Origin: Hwangdonia seohaensis
GTDB lineage: Bacteria > Bacteroidota > Bacteroidia > Flavobacteriales > Flavobacteriaceae
Reading direction: 5' to 3'
DNA length: 64,000 nucleotides
Assembly: GCF_031932625.1 (NCBI RefSeq)
Contig: NZ_JAVSCK010000002.1
Location: forward strand, 124,001 to 188,000
The notes below the pieces were generated by a model. The model did no database searches. It worked only from the letters and a program-made list of their open reading frames with translations, and had not been told where the DNA came from. The translations under genes and the position numbers were made by a program. Position 1 is the first letter of the stretch. Every line of letters begins with the position of its first letter. Shown here one piece after another: positions 18,355 through 26,292 of the stretch.

Positions 18355-18840
18355 ATGAAAACATTGATATTAGTTCGCCACGCAAAATCCTCTTGGAAAC
18401 ACAACGTTATTGATCATGAAAGGCCTTTAAACAAAAGGGGGCAAAATGATGCTGAAATTGTTTCTAAGTATTTGAAATCAAGCGATTTAAAAATTGATAA
18501 AGTGCTATCAAGCGATGCCGTTCGTGCAAAAACCACGGCAGAAGCTTTTGTTTTAAACCTAGAAATAGATAAAAACATAATGGATTTAGATCATAATTTA
18601 TATGATTTTTCAGGATACAATCTCATTAAAACCATTAAGGACATTGATGCTTCAGTTAACAACCTCATGGTTTTTGGCCATAATCACGCCATTACGGATT
18701 TTGTTAATACTTATGGCGATAAGCCCATTGATAACGTACCAACCTGTGGCGTAACAATTATTGATTTCGACATTGATAATTGGGCAGATTTAAACTCAGG
18801 GAAAACCGTTTACACGTTGTTCCCCAAGGATTTGAAGTAA
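18355..18840 (+). CDS. sixA: SixA-type phosphohistidine phosphatase
   Basis: A 161-residue member of the histidine phosphatase superfamily. The catalytic motif LVRHAKSSW lies at the N-terminus, followed by the second conserved region SSDAVRAKTTAEAF and the active-site histidine in VFGHNHAITDF. SixA removes phosphate from phosphohistidine on signalling or PTS-type proteins in Escherichia coli. An upstream ATG at 18328 is in frame but would place the start inside an ATCGAT repeat and add nine unrelated residues, so I use the ATG at 18355. It lies 82 bases before ppk1. Confidence 0.88.
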   Translation: MKTLILVRHAKSSWKHNVIDHERPLNKRGQNDAEIVSKYLKSSDLKIDKVLSSDAVRAKTTAEAFVLNLEIDKNIMDLDHNLYDFSGYNLIKTIKDIDASVNNLMVFGHNHAITDFVNTYGDKPIDNVPTCGVTIIDFDIDNWADLNSGKTVYTLFPKDLK

Positions 18841-18889
18841 TCCCTGTTTTTATAGAGAAATTCCGTATAAATTATTAGAGCAAATAGAA

Positions 18890-18897
18890 TATATTTG
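18890..18897 (+). promoter_or_regulatory. -7 promoter box for ppk1
   Basis: TATATTTG matches the Bacteroidota -7 consensus TAnnTTTG exactly and lies 26 bases before the ppk1 ATG. No clear -33 TTG is seen at the usual distance. It suggests ppk1 can be transcribed separately from sixA. Confidence 0.5.
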
Positions 18898-18922
18898 TTA
18901 TCATATTCCCTTAATTAAAAAC

Positions 18923-20986
18923 ATGACGAAAGCCGAAAAACACAACAATAGTTATATAAATAGAGAAATAAGCTGGTTGCAATTTAATGCCAGGGTTTTA
19001 CAAGAGGCCACAGACGAGACCGTACCATTAATAGAGCGTTTGCGTTTTTTGGGTATTTTTTCTAATAACTTAGATGAGTTTTTTAAAGTGCGCTACGCCA
19101 CCGTGAAACGTATTGTAGAAGCGGGCAAAGGCGGTAAAAACGAACTTGGGGGCATTAAAGCAAAGGAGTTGTTGGAAATTATTACTCAAATTGTTATTAA
19201 ACAACAAAGCGAGAGTTTGGGTATTTTAGATACGATAAAATCTAAATTGGAAAATGAAAACATTTATATAATTGATGAAACCCAAATTGACAATGCCCAA
19301 CACAATTTTATAAAAAAGTATTTTGTTCAAAATGTAAGTCCAGCGCTGGTTACAATCATTTTAAATGATTTGGTGCAGCTTCCAAACTTAAAAGACTCGG
19401 GCGCATATTTGGCAGTTAGAATGTTAATGGCAAATGGCCATAAACAATTTGCCCTTTTGGAAATACCAAAGTCCATTAACCGATTTGTGGTGTTGCCCAA
19501 ACAGGGCGATAAACGCTATATAATTTTAATTGATGATTTATTGCGCCATTGTTTAGGCGACATATTTAATATTTTCGATTACAAAAGCATATCGGCGCAC
19601 ATGATTAAAATATCGCGTGATGCGGAATTGGATTTTGAAAGTGATTTAAGTAAAAGTTTTATCGAAAAAATATCCGATAGTGTAAAGCATAGGCAAATAG
19701 GTGAACCCGTAAGATTTGTTTACGATAAAACCATTGATGACGATACTTTGGAGTATTTAATGACGAAGATGGAAATTGATGATACCGATAGTATTATTCC
19801 CGGAGGCCGTTATCACAACCGTCGCGATTACATGAGTTTTCCAAGTTTAGGAAGAACAGACCTCCTTTATGACAAAATAGAACCTTTGCCCATTGAAGGC
19901 CTGAGTTTCGAATCCAGTATTTTTGAAGCTATTGCCACCAAGGAATATTTGCTTTACGCACCGTATCACACGTTTTCTTATGTTGTTAAGTTTTTAAGGG
20001 AAGCTGCATTGGATCCGCAGGTAAAAACCATTAAAATTACCATTTACCGGTTGGCTGAAATCTCGCATGTGGCAAGTTCACTAATAAACGCTGCCATTAA
20101 CGGTAAAACGGTTACCGTTTCAATTGAATTGCAGGCCCGTTTTGATGAGGAAGCCAATATTAATTACGCGCAACAAATGGAAGATGAGGGCGTCAACCTA
20201 ATCTTTGGTGTTCAAGGTTTAAAAGTGCACAGTAAAATGTGTGTTATTGAACGTGAGGAAAAAAATAAAATAAAACGCTACGGCTTTATAAGTACTGGGA
20301 ATTTTAACGAATCGACAGCCAAAATATACACCGATCACACGTTTTTTACTTCAGACCAAAGTATCCTAAAAGACGTCAATAAAATTTTTAACTTTTTTGA
20401 TGCCAATTATAAAATATTCAGATATAAACACTTAATTACTTCGCCCCACAATACGCAAAAAGCTGTTTTCAAATTAATAGATGCAGAAATTGAAAAGGTT
20501 AAAAAGGGAGAAACGGGTAGAATCCGTTTAAAAATGAACAGTATTTCTAGTTATGTGATGATTGATAAATTATACCAAGCTAGTAGGGCAGGTGTTAAAA
20601 TTCAAATGATAGTAAGAGGTATTTGCTGTTTGATTCCCGGGGTGAAAGGGATGAGCGACAATATTGAAATTATTAGTGTGGTCGATAAATTTTTAGAACA
20701 CTCCAGACTTTATATCTTTGGGGAAGACCACAACAGTAAAGTATACATTTCTTCTGCAGATTGGATGACGAGAAATATTGATAATAGGGTAGAGGTCAGC
20801 TGTCCTATTTATAACGACGCCATAAAACAAGAAATAATTGATACCTATAAAATCTGTTGGAACGACAATGTAAAGGCTAGATTGTTAAACACAGCCAAAG
20901 AAAATGAGTATCGCATAAACGATAAACCAAAAGTAAGGTCACAAATTGCTATTTACGATTATTATTTAAACAAGTTGCAAAAATAA
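18923..20986 (+). CDS. ppk1: Polyphosphate kinase 1
   Basis: Makes polyphosphate from ATP through a phosphohistidine intermediate. The 687 residues match the family. It opens with NREISWLQFNARVLQEA and LGIFSNNLDEFFKVR (N-terminal domain), then a head domain. The catalytic C-terminal domains have H436 in KVHSKMCVIER (expected phosphorylated histidine) and H593 in LEHSRLYIFGE. The segments STGNFNESTAKIYTDHT and SADWMTRNIDNRVE are also typical. It is followed after one base by ppx, so synthesis and degradation enzymes are made together. Confidence 0.96.
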   Translation: MTKAEKHNNSYINREISWLQFNARVLQEATDETVPLIERLRFLGIFSNNLDEFFKVRYATVKRIVEAGKGGKNELGGIKAKELLEIITQIVIKQQSESLGILDTIKSKLENENIYIIDETQIDNAQHNFIKKYFVQNVSPALVTIILNDLVQLPNLKDSGAYLAVRMLMANGHKQFALLEIPKSINRFVVLPKQGDKRYIILIDDLLRHCLGDIFNIFDYKSISAHMIKISRDAELDFESDLSKSFIEKISDSVKHRQIGEPVRFVYDKTIDDDTLEYLMTKMEIDDTDSIIPGGRYHNRRDYMSFPSLGRTDLLYDKIEPLPIEGLSFESSIFEAIATKEYLLYAPYHTFSYVVKFLREAALDPQVKTIKITIYRLAEISHVASSLINAAINGKTVTVSIELQARFDEEANINYAQQMEDEGVNLIFGVQGLKVHSKMCVIEREEKNKIKRYGFISTGNFNESTAKIYTDHTFFTSDQSILKDVNKIFNFFDANYKIFRYKHLITSPHNTQKAVFKLIDAEIEKVKKGETGRIRLKMNSISSYVMIDKLYQASRAGVKIQMIVRGICCLIPGVKGMSDNIEIISVVDKFLEHSRLYIFGEDHNSKVYISSADWMTRNIDNRVEVSCPIYNDAIKQEIIDTYKICWNDNVKARLLNTAKENEYRINDKPKVRSQIAIYDYYLNKLQK

Positions 20987-20987
20987 T

Positions 20988-21893
20988 ATGCTTTCAATAA
21001 AAAAATACGCCGCCATCGATATAGGCTCAAATGCTGTACGACTACTAATTTCAAACATTATTGAAGAAAAAGGGAAACCGGTGTTGTTTAAAAAAAACTC
21101 ATTAGTGCGTGTCCCCATTCGATTAGGTGCCGATGTTTTTATTAAGCAAAAAATCTCAAAAGAAAACACACAGCGTATTTTAGACACCATGTTGGCCTTT
21201 AAGCTTTTAATGAAATCGCATAAAGTAGTAAAATACAAAGCCTGTGCTACATCGGCGATGCGGGAATCTTCAAATGGCAAAAAAATAGTCGACTTGGTTT
21301 TAAAACATTCAGACATTAGTATTGATGTCATTGAAGGTGAAGAAGAAGCAGCCATTATTGCCGCAACCGATTTGAATAAATTTATAGACGATAACAAAAC
21401 CTATTTGTATGTAGATGTTGGTGGTGGTAGTACCGAGTTTAGCATTATTCATCGTGGAAAACAAGAGACTTCAAAATCGTTTAAAATAGGAACGGTAAGG
21501 CTTCTTAACGACATGGTTAAAAAGGAAGCGTGGGAAGAATTAGAGCATTGGATTAAAACCAGTGTAAAGAATTACGATAAAATAGATGTTTTGGGTTCTG
21601 GTGGCAACATCAATAAAATATTCAAAATATCAGGAAAAGCCTTAGGTAAACCACTTACTTATTTTTATTTAAGTTCTTATTTCCATCTGCTGCAAAGCTA
21701 TTCTTATGAAGAGCGAATCACCGAACTTTCATTAAATCAAGACCGTGCCGATGTAATTATTCCTGCCATGCGCATTTACCTTTCGGCCATGAAATGGAGT
21801 GGTTCAAAATACATATATGTTCCAAAAATAGGACTTGCCGATGGCATTATAAAAAGTATATATTACGATACCGTTTCTAGCAATACACAGTAA
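20988..21893 (+). CDS. ppx: Ppx/GppA family exopolyphosphatase
   Basis: A 301-residue ASKHA-fold hydrolase that removes terminal phosphate from polyphosphate or pppGpp. Visible motifs are AAIDIGSNAVRLLI (phosphate 1 loop), ATSAMRESSNG, VIEGEEEA and YVDVGGGSTEFSI (phosphate 2). It is short: only the two catalytic domains are present, without the C-terminal HD-like domain of E. coli Ppx. The ATG follows the ppk1 stop with one base between, so translation is probably coupled. Confidence 0.9.
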   Translation: MLSIKKYAAIDIGSNAVRLLISNIIEEKGKPVLFKKNSLVRVPIRLGADVFIKQKISKENTQRILDTMLAFKLLMKSHKVVKYKACATSAMRESSNGKKIVDLVLKHSDISIDVIEGEEEAAIIAATDLNKFIDDNKTYLYVDVGGGSTEFSIIHRGKQETSKSFKIGTVRLLNDMVKKEAWEELEHWIKTSVKNYDKIDVLGSGGNINKIFKISGKALGKPLTYFYLSSYFHLLQSYSYEERITELSLNQDRADVIIPAMRIYLSAMKWSGSKYIYVPKIGLADGIIKSIYYDTVSSNTQ

Positions 21894-22000
21894 AATTTTA
21901 CCATTCATCTTTTAAAATACGGGTATTATAATTTTATAATATATATTCGTCAACCTAATACTACTAGAGTTTTAAACCCAAACCTATTAAATAATAACTT

Positions 22001-22591
22001 ATGAAAAAATTAATACTATTTACAGTACTACTTGGTTTTTCATTTTTTGGATTTTCTCAAGATAAAGATTCTGATAAGGCTGCGGATTCGGTAAAAGTAA
22101 AGTCGAAAGGCATTGCATTTCAAGGCGTTATGTACGGTGTAAGAGGTGGTTTTAATATTTCAAACCTTAGTTTTGATACTGCACCAAACATGGAAAATAA
22201 GCACAGAAACAGCATATTTGTTGGTTTTTTTGCCAACATTGGTTTGTCCAAAACCATTTCACTAATGCCAGAAATCCAGTTTTCTGCTGAAGGTGCAAAC
22301 GAAGAAAAATTACATTTGGACTATATTCAAGCACCTATCTTTTTCAGGTTTAGACTTAGTGAAAAAATACATATTGGCGCTGGACCACAAGTAGGTTTAA
22401 AAGTACATAAGGTTGATGATGGTATAAAAAACTTTGCCTATTCGGGCGTTGGCGGTATTGAGTACAAGCTATCGCACATGCTTTTTGCCGATTTAAGATA
22501 TACCTATGGTTTCTCAAATATTTTTGACGACGATTTAAGCGTTGAAGCTAAAAACACAAATATTCAAATAGGTGTTGGTTATAAATTTTAA
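22001..22591 (+). CDS. Outer-membrane beta-barrel protein (porin-like, OMP_b-brl)
   Basis: A 196-residue protein with a signal peptide (MKKLILFTVLLGFSFFGFSQ) and a short charged linker (DKDSDKAADSVKVKSKG). An eight-stranded-type barrel follows, with alternating aromatic strands such as GVRGGFNISNLSF, IFVGFFANIGLS and LFADLRYTYGFSNIF, and a last strand ending in IQIGVGYKF with a terminal Phe, as needed for outer-membrane insertion. The substrate is unknown. It stands alone downstream of ppx and converges on miaE across a set of three hairpins. Confidence 0.85.
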   Translation: MKKLILFTVLLGFSFFGFSQDKDSDKAADSVKVKSKGIAFQGVMYGVRGGFNISNLSFDTAPNMENKHRNSIFVGFFANIGLSKTISLMPEIQFSAEGANEEKLHLDYIQAPIFFRFRLSEKIHIGAGPQVGLKVHKVDDGIKNFAYSGVGGIEYKLSHMLFADLRYTYGFSNIFDDDLSVEAKNTNIQIGVGYKF

Positions 22592-22652
22592 CACTTATTG
22601 TGTTTAATTTTTTAACACTTTTAGTGTTATACTTTTAACACTTTTAGTGTTT
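22590..22652. terminator. Three tandem hairpins between convergent genes
   Basis: AACAC-TTATT-GTGTT (22590-22604), TAACACT-TTT-AGTGTTA (22613-22629) and AACACT-TTT-AGTGTT (22637-22652) follow each other, each flanked by T or A runs. They sit between a rightward and a leftward gene, so they probably stop transcription from both sides. Confidence 0.65.
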
Positions 22653-22661
22653 AACTAACGT

Positions 22662-23243
22662 TTAACCATGAATGGTTTCGGATTTTCCGAGATTAGCCAT
22701 AATTTTACTCTCATATTCAAGAAGTTGTTGCCATTTGGTGTCAACTTCTTTTTTATTGCCGTACTGTCTGGCAAAGCCTAAAAACATGGTGTAGTGATTT
22801 GCTTCGCTTACCATGAGTTTTCTGTAAAAATCGGCCAATTCTTTGTCCTGTAATTCCTCAGAAAGCAATCTAAAACGCTCACAGCTTCTAGCTTCAATTA
22901 AAGCCGCATATAGCAACCGGTGCACAAGTTGTGTGGTTCTGCTGCCGCCTTTTGGAAAAAATTTAAGCAATTGCACCACATAATCATCGCGTCGGTCTCT
23001 ACCTAAAGTCCAACCACGTTTTAATATAATATCGTGTACCATCTTAAAATGGCTGATTTCCTCTTTTACCAAAGCCACCATTTCTTGCACCAAATCGGTG
23101 TATTCGGGAAAACTTACAATTAAGGATATGGCGGTACTTGTTGCCTTTTGCTCACAAAAGGCATGATCGGTGAGGATGTCTTCAATATTTTTTTCTACAA
23201 TGTTAACCCAACGCGGATCGGTTGGTAATTTTAATCCTAGCAT
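22662..23243 (-). CDS. miaE: tRNA-(ms2io6A37) hydroxylase
   Basis: A 193-residue nonheme diiron monooxygenase that hydroxylates the isopentenyl group of ms2i6A at tRNA position 37. It has a ferritin-like four-helix bundle. The metal ligands are visible as E31, E62-x-x-H65 (KEEISHFKM), E117 (LIEARSCERF) and E147-x-x-H150 (SEANHYTMF). Bacteroidota carry this short MiaE commonly. Two bases separate it from the lipoprotein gene upstream, and both follow dnaX, so all three are probably cotranscribed. Confidence 0.92.
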   Translation of the reverse strand: MLGLKLPTDPRWVNIVEKNIEDILTDHAFCEQKATSTAISLIVSFPEYTDLVQEMVALVKEEISHFKMVHDIILKRGWTLGRDRRDDYVVQLLKFFPKGGSRTTQLVHRLLYAALIEARSCERFRLLSEELQDKELADFYRKLMVSEANHYTMFLGFARQYGNKKEVDTKWQQLLEYESKIMANLGKSETIHG

Positions 23244-23245
23244 AA

Positions 23246-23815
23246 TTATAGTACGTTTTCAAGAAGATTGACTTCTTTTATTTTAACCGCACCAAAGGTA
23301 TCAATTATTATGCTAAAGTCTTTGTAAATATCTGTTTCCGGAATGTTAAAAGAAGTGTTAATGCTTATAAAATCGGCGGTTGAGTTTTCATAATCTATCC
23401 AAACAAACTGCATGATGGCTTGTTTCCAAAAAGCAGGAGATTCAAATTTTTTGAACACGTCTTTATTGATAACATGTTGGGCGATTATTTGGTTGTTTTT
23501 TAAGACTTGAAACTGAGCTTCAAAATTTTTAAAATGAAGTGTTTTATTTATAAGGCTTGAAGTCTTTATCGTTTTTGACGAATACGCTTTGTCGAGGGCA
23601 TAGTATTGTATTTTAACCCGAAAACCGGTACTTAAAATGGTGTCTGTTAAAATCTCGGTACGTAGTTCGGGGATGTATTTTATTTCCTCTGAAAAAGAAT
23701 CAAACAGTTTGTTTTCCTTTAAAACCTCGGCATTGGTTTTATGTATCCTGTCACGTCCATCACAACTTATTAAAGTGATAATTAATGCGCAACATAAAAT
23801 AGATAAATTCCTCAT
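23246..23815 (-). CDS. Lipoprotein of unknown function (DUF4738-like)
   Basis: A 189-residue protein with a lipobox signal peptide (LIITLISC, Cys18). The mature region is mixed alpha/beta with a VWIDYENSTADFISINTSF segment. It reminds me of the DUF4738 lipoproteins of Bacteroidota, but I cannot confirm that. No catalytic motif is evident. It lies 10 bases after dnaX and 2 bases before miaE on the same strand. Confidence 0.75.
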   Translation of the reverse strand: MRNLSILCCALIITLISCDGRDRIHKTNAEVLKENKLFDSFSEEIKYIPELRTEILTDTILSTGFRVKIQYYALDKAYSSKTIKTSSLINKTLHFKNFEAQFQVLKNNQIIAQHVINKDVFKKFESPAFWKQAIMQFVWIDYENSTADFISINTSFNIPETDIYKDFSIIIDTFGAVKIKEVNLLENVL

Positions 23816-23825
23816 AAATAACAGT

Positions 23826-25556
23826 TTATATATCTAGCCCAAAAGTGTTCTTTAAAGTTTCTATATTCGGGTTTTTAGCCTTTAGTTTTTCAAATTTATC
23901 CGCACTTGTATAGGCGTATTTTTTTTCTAAAACCTCATTTACGGTAATCGATAAATTGATGTCAAAATTATTTAAGGTCTTTCTTATATAGCCCAATAAA
24001 TCGAATTGCTGACGTTCGACTTCCAACTTGTTGGTTTCGTTGGGAAATTCCAAATGAATCGTCGTGTCTTTTAATTTGGGTTTATCAATCCGCAAAATAG
24101 AAGCTAGGTTGTACTGCCCTTTGTCTTCAACTATTTTAACATAGGCATTCCAAGTGTCTACCATTTGCTTTTCGGTAAAAGCATCTTTGGGTAGATTTTC
24201 TTCATCAATAACAACATCCATTTGCCGTATTTGATGTTCTTTTTTAGCCCTAATACTGCTTAACGACAATCCAGATGTACGCTTGTTATCTTGCTTTAAA
24301 ACAATTTTTGGTGGTTCTTTTACCTGTAAACTAGCAACCGCGGCGGGCACCTCTGCTTTTTTAGCAATGGTTTCCGTGGCTTCATGGTTTGCTTGGTTAT
24401 CGGCAGCTTTTGAAGGTACGGTAACGGGAATAGGTGTGATGCCTTTATTTTTAAAATACGAAGGCGGTATTATGTAATGTTTGCTATTTTTTTTTTCTCC
24501 ATCAAAAGTGATAGAGGCAAGCTGCATTAAACAAAGCTCAACAAGTAAGCGTTGGTTTTTACTGGTTTTATACTTGAGGTCGCAATCGTTGGCAAGATTG
24601 ATGCCCTGCATTAAAAAAGCTTGCGAGGCTTTTTTGGATTGCTCTAAATATTTGTTTTTGGTTTTTTCGCCAACTTCGAGAAGTTCGATGGTTTCTGGGG
24701 TTTTACTAACCAGTAAATCCCTAAAATGCGACGCTAATCCCGCTATATAATGATGGCCGTCAAACCCTTTTGAAAGCGTATTGTTAAACTGAATTAATAA
24801 TTCAGGGATTTTATTTTCTAAAATAAGGTCGGTGCTCGTAAAATAGGTTTCGTAATCCAGCACGTTTAAATTCTCGGTAACCGCTTGTCGTGTTAAATTT
24901 TTGCCCGAAAAGCTAACCACACGATCAAAAATAGAAAGCGCATCGCGCATGGCACCATCTGCTTTTTGTGCGATAATGTGTAGCGCGTCATCCTCGGCAG
25001 TTATACCTTGTTCTTCAGCAATGTATTTTAAATATGCCTTGGCATCTTTAACGGTAATGCGTTTAAAATCGAAAATCTGGCAACGCGATAAAATCGTTGG
25101 GATTATTTTGTGTTTCTCGGTAGTAGCGAGAATAAAAATACAGTGTTTTGGTGGCTCTTCTAAGGTTTTTAAAAAGGCATTAAAAGCTGCTTGCGATAGC
25201 ATGTGCACCTCATCAATAATATACACTTTGTATTTGCCCACTTGTGGCGGAATACGAACCTGATCGGTTAAATTTCTAATATCATCAACCGAGTTGTTTG
25301 AAGCCGCATCCAATTCAAAAATATTAAAAGCGAAATCTTCGTCACCTGTTTCGGTACCATCGCTATTAATCATTTTAGCCAATATACGGGCACAGGTTGT
25401 TTTACCAACACCACGAGGACCAGTAAATAATAGGGCTTGTGCTAAATGGTTGTTTTCAATAGCATTTAACAGGGTGTTTGTAATAGCTTGCTGCCCCACC
25501 ACGTCTTTAAACGTTTGGGGTCTGTACTTACGTGCCGATACTACAAAGTGCTCCAA
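23826..25556 (-). CDS. dnaX: DNA polymerase III subunit gamma/tau (TTG start)
   Basis: Clamp-loader ATPase of the replicase. About 576 residues: AAA+ domain with Walker A GPRGVGKTT (about 46-54) and DEVHML (Walker B, about 115), SRC box region ILSRCQIFDFKRI, collar domain to about residue 350, then a variable tau tail. The usual cysteine zinc module after Walker A is replaced by an acidic stretch. No ATG is available. The ORF opens at TTG 25586, but I prefer TTG 25556 because LEHFVVSARKYRPQTF then aligns with the common family start. An A10 tract (24487-24496) at codon 354 may cause frameshifting to a short gamma form. Confidence 0.92.
   Translation of the reverse strand: MEHFVVSARKYRPQTFKDVVGQQAITNTLLNAIENNHLAQALLFTGPRGVGKTTCARILAKMINSDGTETGDEDFAFNIFELDAASNNSVDDIRNLTDQVRIPPQVGKYKVYIIDEVHMLSQAAFNAFLKTLEEPPKHCIFILATTEKHKIIPTILSRCQIFDFKRITVKDAKAYLKYIAEEQGITAEDDALHIIAQKADGAMRDALSIFDRVVSFSGKNLTRQAVTENLNVLDYETYFTSTDLILENKIPELLIQFNNTLSKGFDGHHYIAGLASHFRDLLVSKTPETIELLEVGEKTKNKYLEQSKKASQAFLMQGINLANDCDLKYKTSKNQRLLVELCLMQLASITFDGEKKNSKHYIIPPSYFKNKGITPIPVTVPSKAADNQANHEATETIAKKAEVPAAVASLQVKEPPKIVLKQDNKRTSGLSLSSIRAKKEHQIRQMDVVIDEENLPKDAFTEKQMVDTWNAYVKIVEDKGQYNLASILRIDKPKLKDTTIHLEFPNETNKLEVERQQFDLLGYIRKTLNNFDINLSITVNEVLEKKYAYTSADKFEKLKAKNPNIETLKNTFGLDI
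24487..24496 (-). other. A10 slippery tract in dnaX
   Basis: On the coding strand the codons read GAA AAA AAA AAT AGC, giving ten consecutive A. A -1 shift gives GAA AAA AAA AAA TAG, so the product ends after K357. One A fewer gives ATA GCA AAC ATT ACA TAA, five codons then stop. Both outcomes truncate the protein just after the conserved collar domain. Confidence 0.6.
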
Positions 25557-25760
25557 TGTTATTATTGCTTTTTGAATAGATAACAAAGTTAAAAATTCAA
25601 TTTTGAATTCAGTATTTTGAACTTAGAATTTAATAGGAGTTATTAACAAGTTATTGTTGTTAAGTTGATGTGGGTTTTAATGGTTTTATGTGTAAATAAT
25701 TGGCTTATCCAAAAACTAAACGACTTCCTGTTTTAAAAACAAAAACCGGCAAATAAATCC

Positions 25761-25853
25761 GCGTTAAGGATTGAACGATCTGTTTGAGCTCGCCGACGAT
25801 AGGAGGAAGCGAGTAGTGAAAGCCTGACCCCGACCAAAGGAGGGTTAACGCCC
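25761..25853. repeat. Structured dispersed element with GCGTTA/TAACGC ends
   Basis: Begins GCGTTAAGGATTGAACGA and ends GGGTTAACGCCC, so GCGTTA and TAACGC can pair at the base. The middle has GAGCTCGCC, GGAGGAAGCGAG and GAAAGCCTGACCCCGACC. From memory this resembles intergenic elements that recur in many flavobacterial genomes and could belong to a structured RNA family such as Flavo-1. Only one copy is in this window. Confidence 0.5.
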
Positions 25854-25894
25854 AAATAATTGAATATTCATGAAAAAGTAGCATTTGTTTGTTG

Positions 25895-25902
25895 TAATTT
25901 TG
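25895..25902 (+). promoter_or_regulatory. -7 promoter box for rnpB
   Basis: TAATTTTG fits the Bacteroidota -7 consensus TAnnTTTG and ends four bases before the predicted 5' end of the RNase P RNA. No TTG is seen at the usual -33 spacing. Confidence 0.6.
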
Positions 25903-25905
25903 CAG

Positions 25906-26226
25906 GCAAGTAAATCGCCTTATCGCTGTTTCGATTCGTCGGGATGGAGGAAAGTCCGAACACCGTAGTGCAACATAGTGGTTAATGGCCACCAACCGTG
26001 AGGTTAGGAAAAGTGCAACAGAAAGTATGTACAGGTAATGCTGTAGTGAAACCGGGTAAACTCTATGTGGTGCAATGTCATGTAAACCAGTGCTTGAGGG
26101 CGGCACGCTCGATGCTGGAGGGTAGGCAGCTAAAGTGTATGGGTAACCATGCACTCAGATAAATGATAAGGGTGTTTTGAGTTTTAAATTCAGGACATAC
26201 AGAATTCGGCTTATAGATTTGCTTGG
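25906..26226 (+). ncRNA. rnpB: RNase P RNA (bacterial class A)
   Basis: Catalytic RNA of RNase P, which cuts the 5' leader from tRNA precursors. The conserved core is clear: GGAGGAAAGTCC at 25946-25957 (CR I/P4 side), ACAGAAA at 26018-26024, AAACCGGGTAAACTC near 26048, and the 3' core GACATACAGAATTCGGCTTA at 26194-26213. P1 is formed by CAAGTAAATC (25907-25916) pairing with GATTTGCTTG (26216-26225) with one G-U. The ends are therefore set within a few bases. A strong hairpin follows. Confidence 0.95.
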
Positions 26227-26232
26227 AAATAA

Positions 26233-26268
26233 ATAAACCCTTCTTTACATTGTTAAAGAAGGGTTTAT
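26233..26268. terminator. Bidirectional terminator hairpin
   Basis: A perfect 15-bp stem (26233-26247 with 26254-26268; core AAACCCTTCTTTA/TAAAGAAGGGTTT) with a six-base loop lies between rnpB and the convergent gene ending at 26293. On the minus strand it is followed by TTTATTTATTT, so it should also end the leftward transcript. Confidence 0.85.
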
Positions 26269-26292
26269 AGTTAAAATTGGTTGGTAAAAAAA

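Larger units (their letters stand above)
25587..25905. other. Intergenic region before rnpB
   Basis: 319 bases between dnaX and the RNase P RNA gene. No credible ORF is present. It contains the structured element at 25761-25853 and the rnpB promoter box. The first 170 bases are A/T-rich and show nothing I can name; they must hold the dnaX promoter on the minus strand. Confidence 0.5.
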
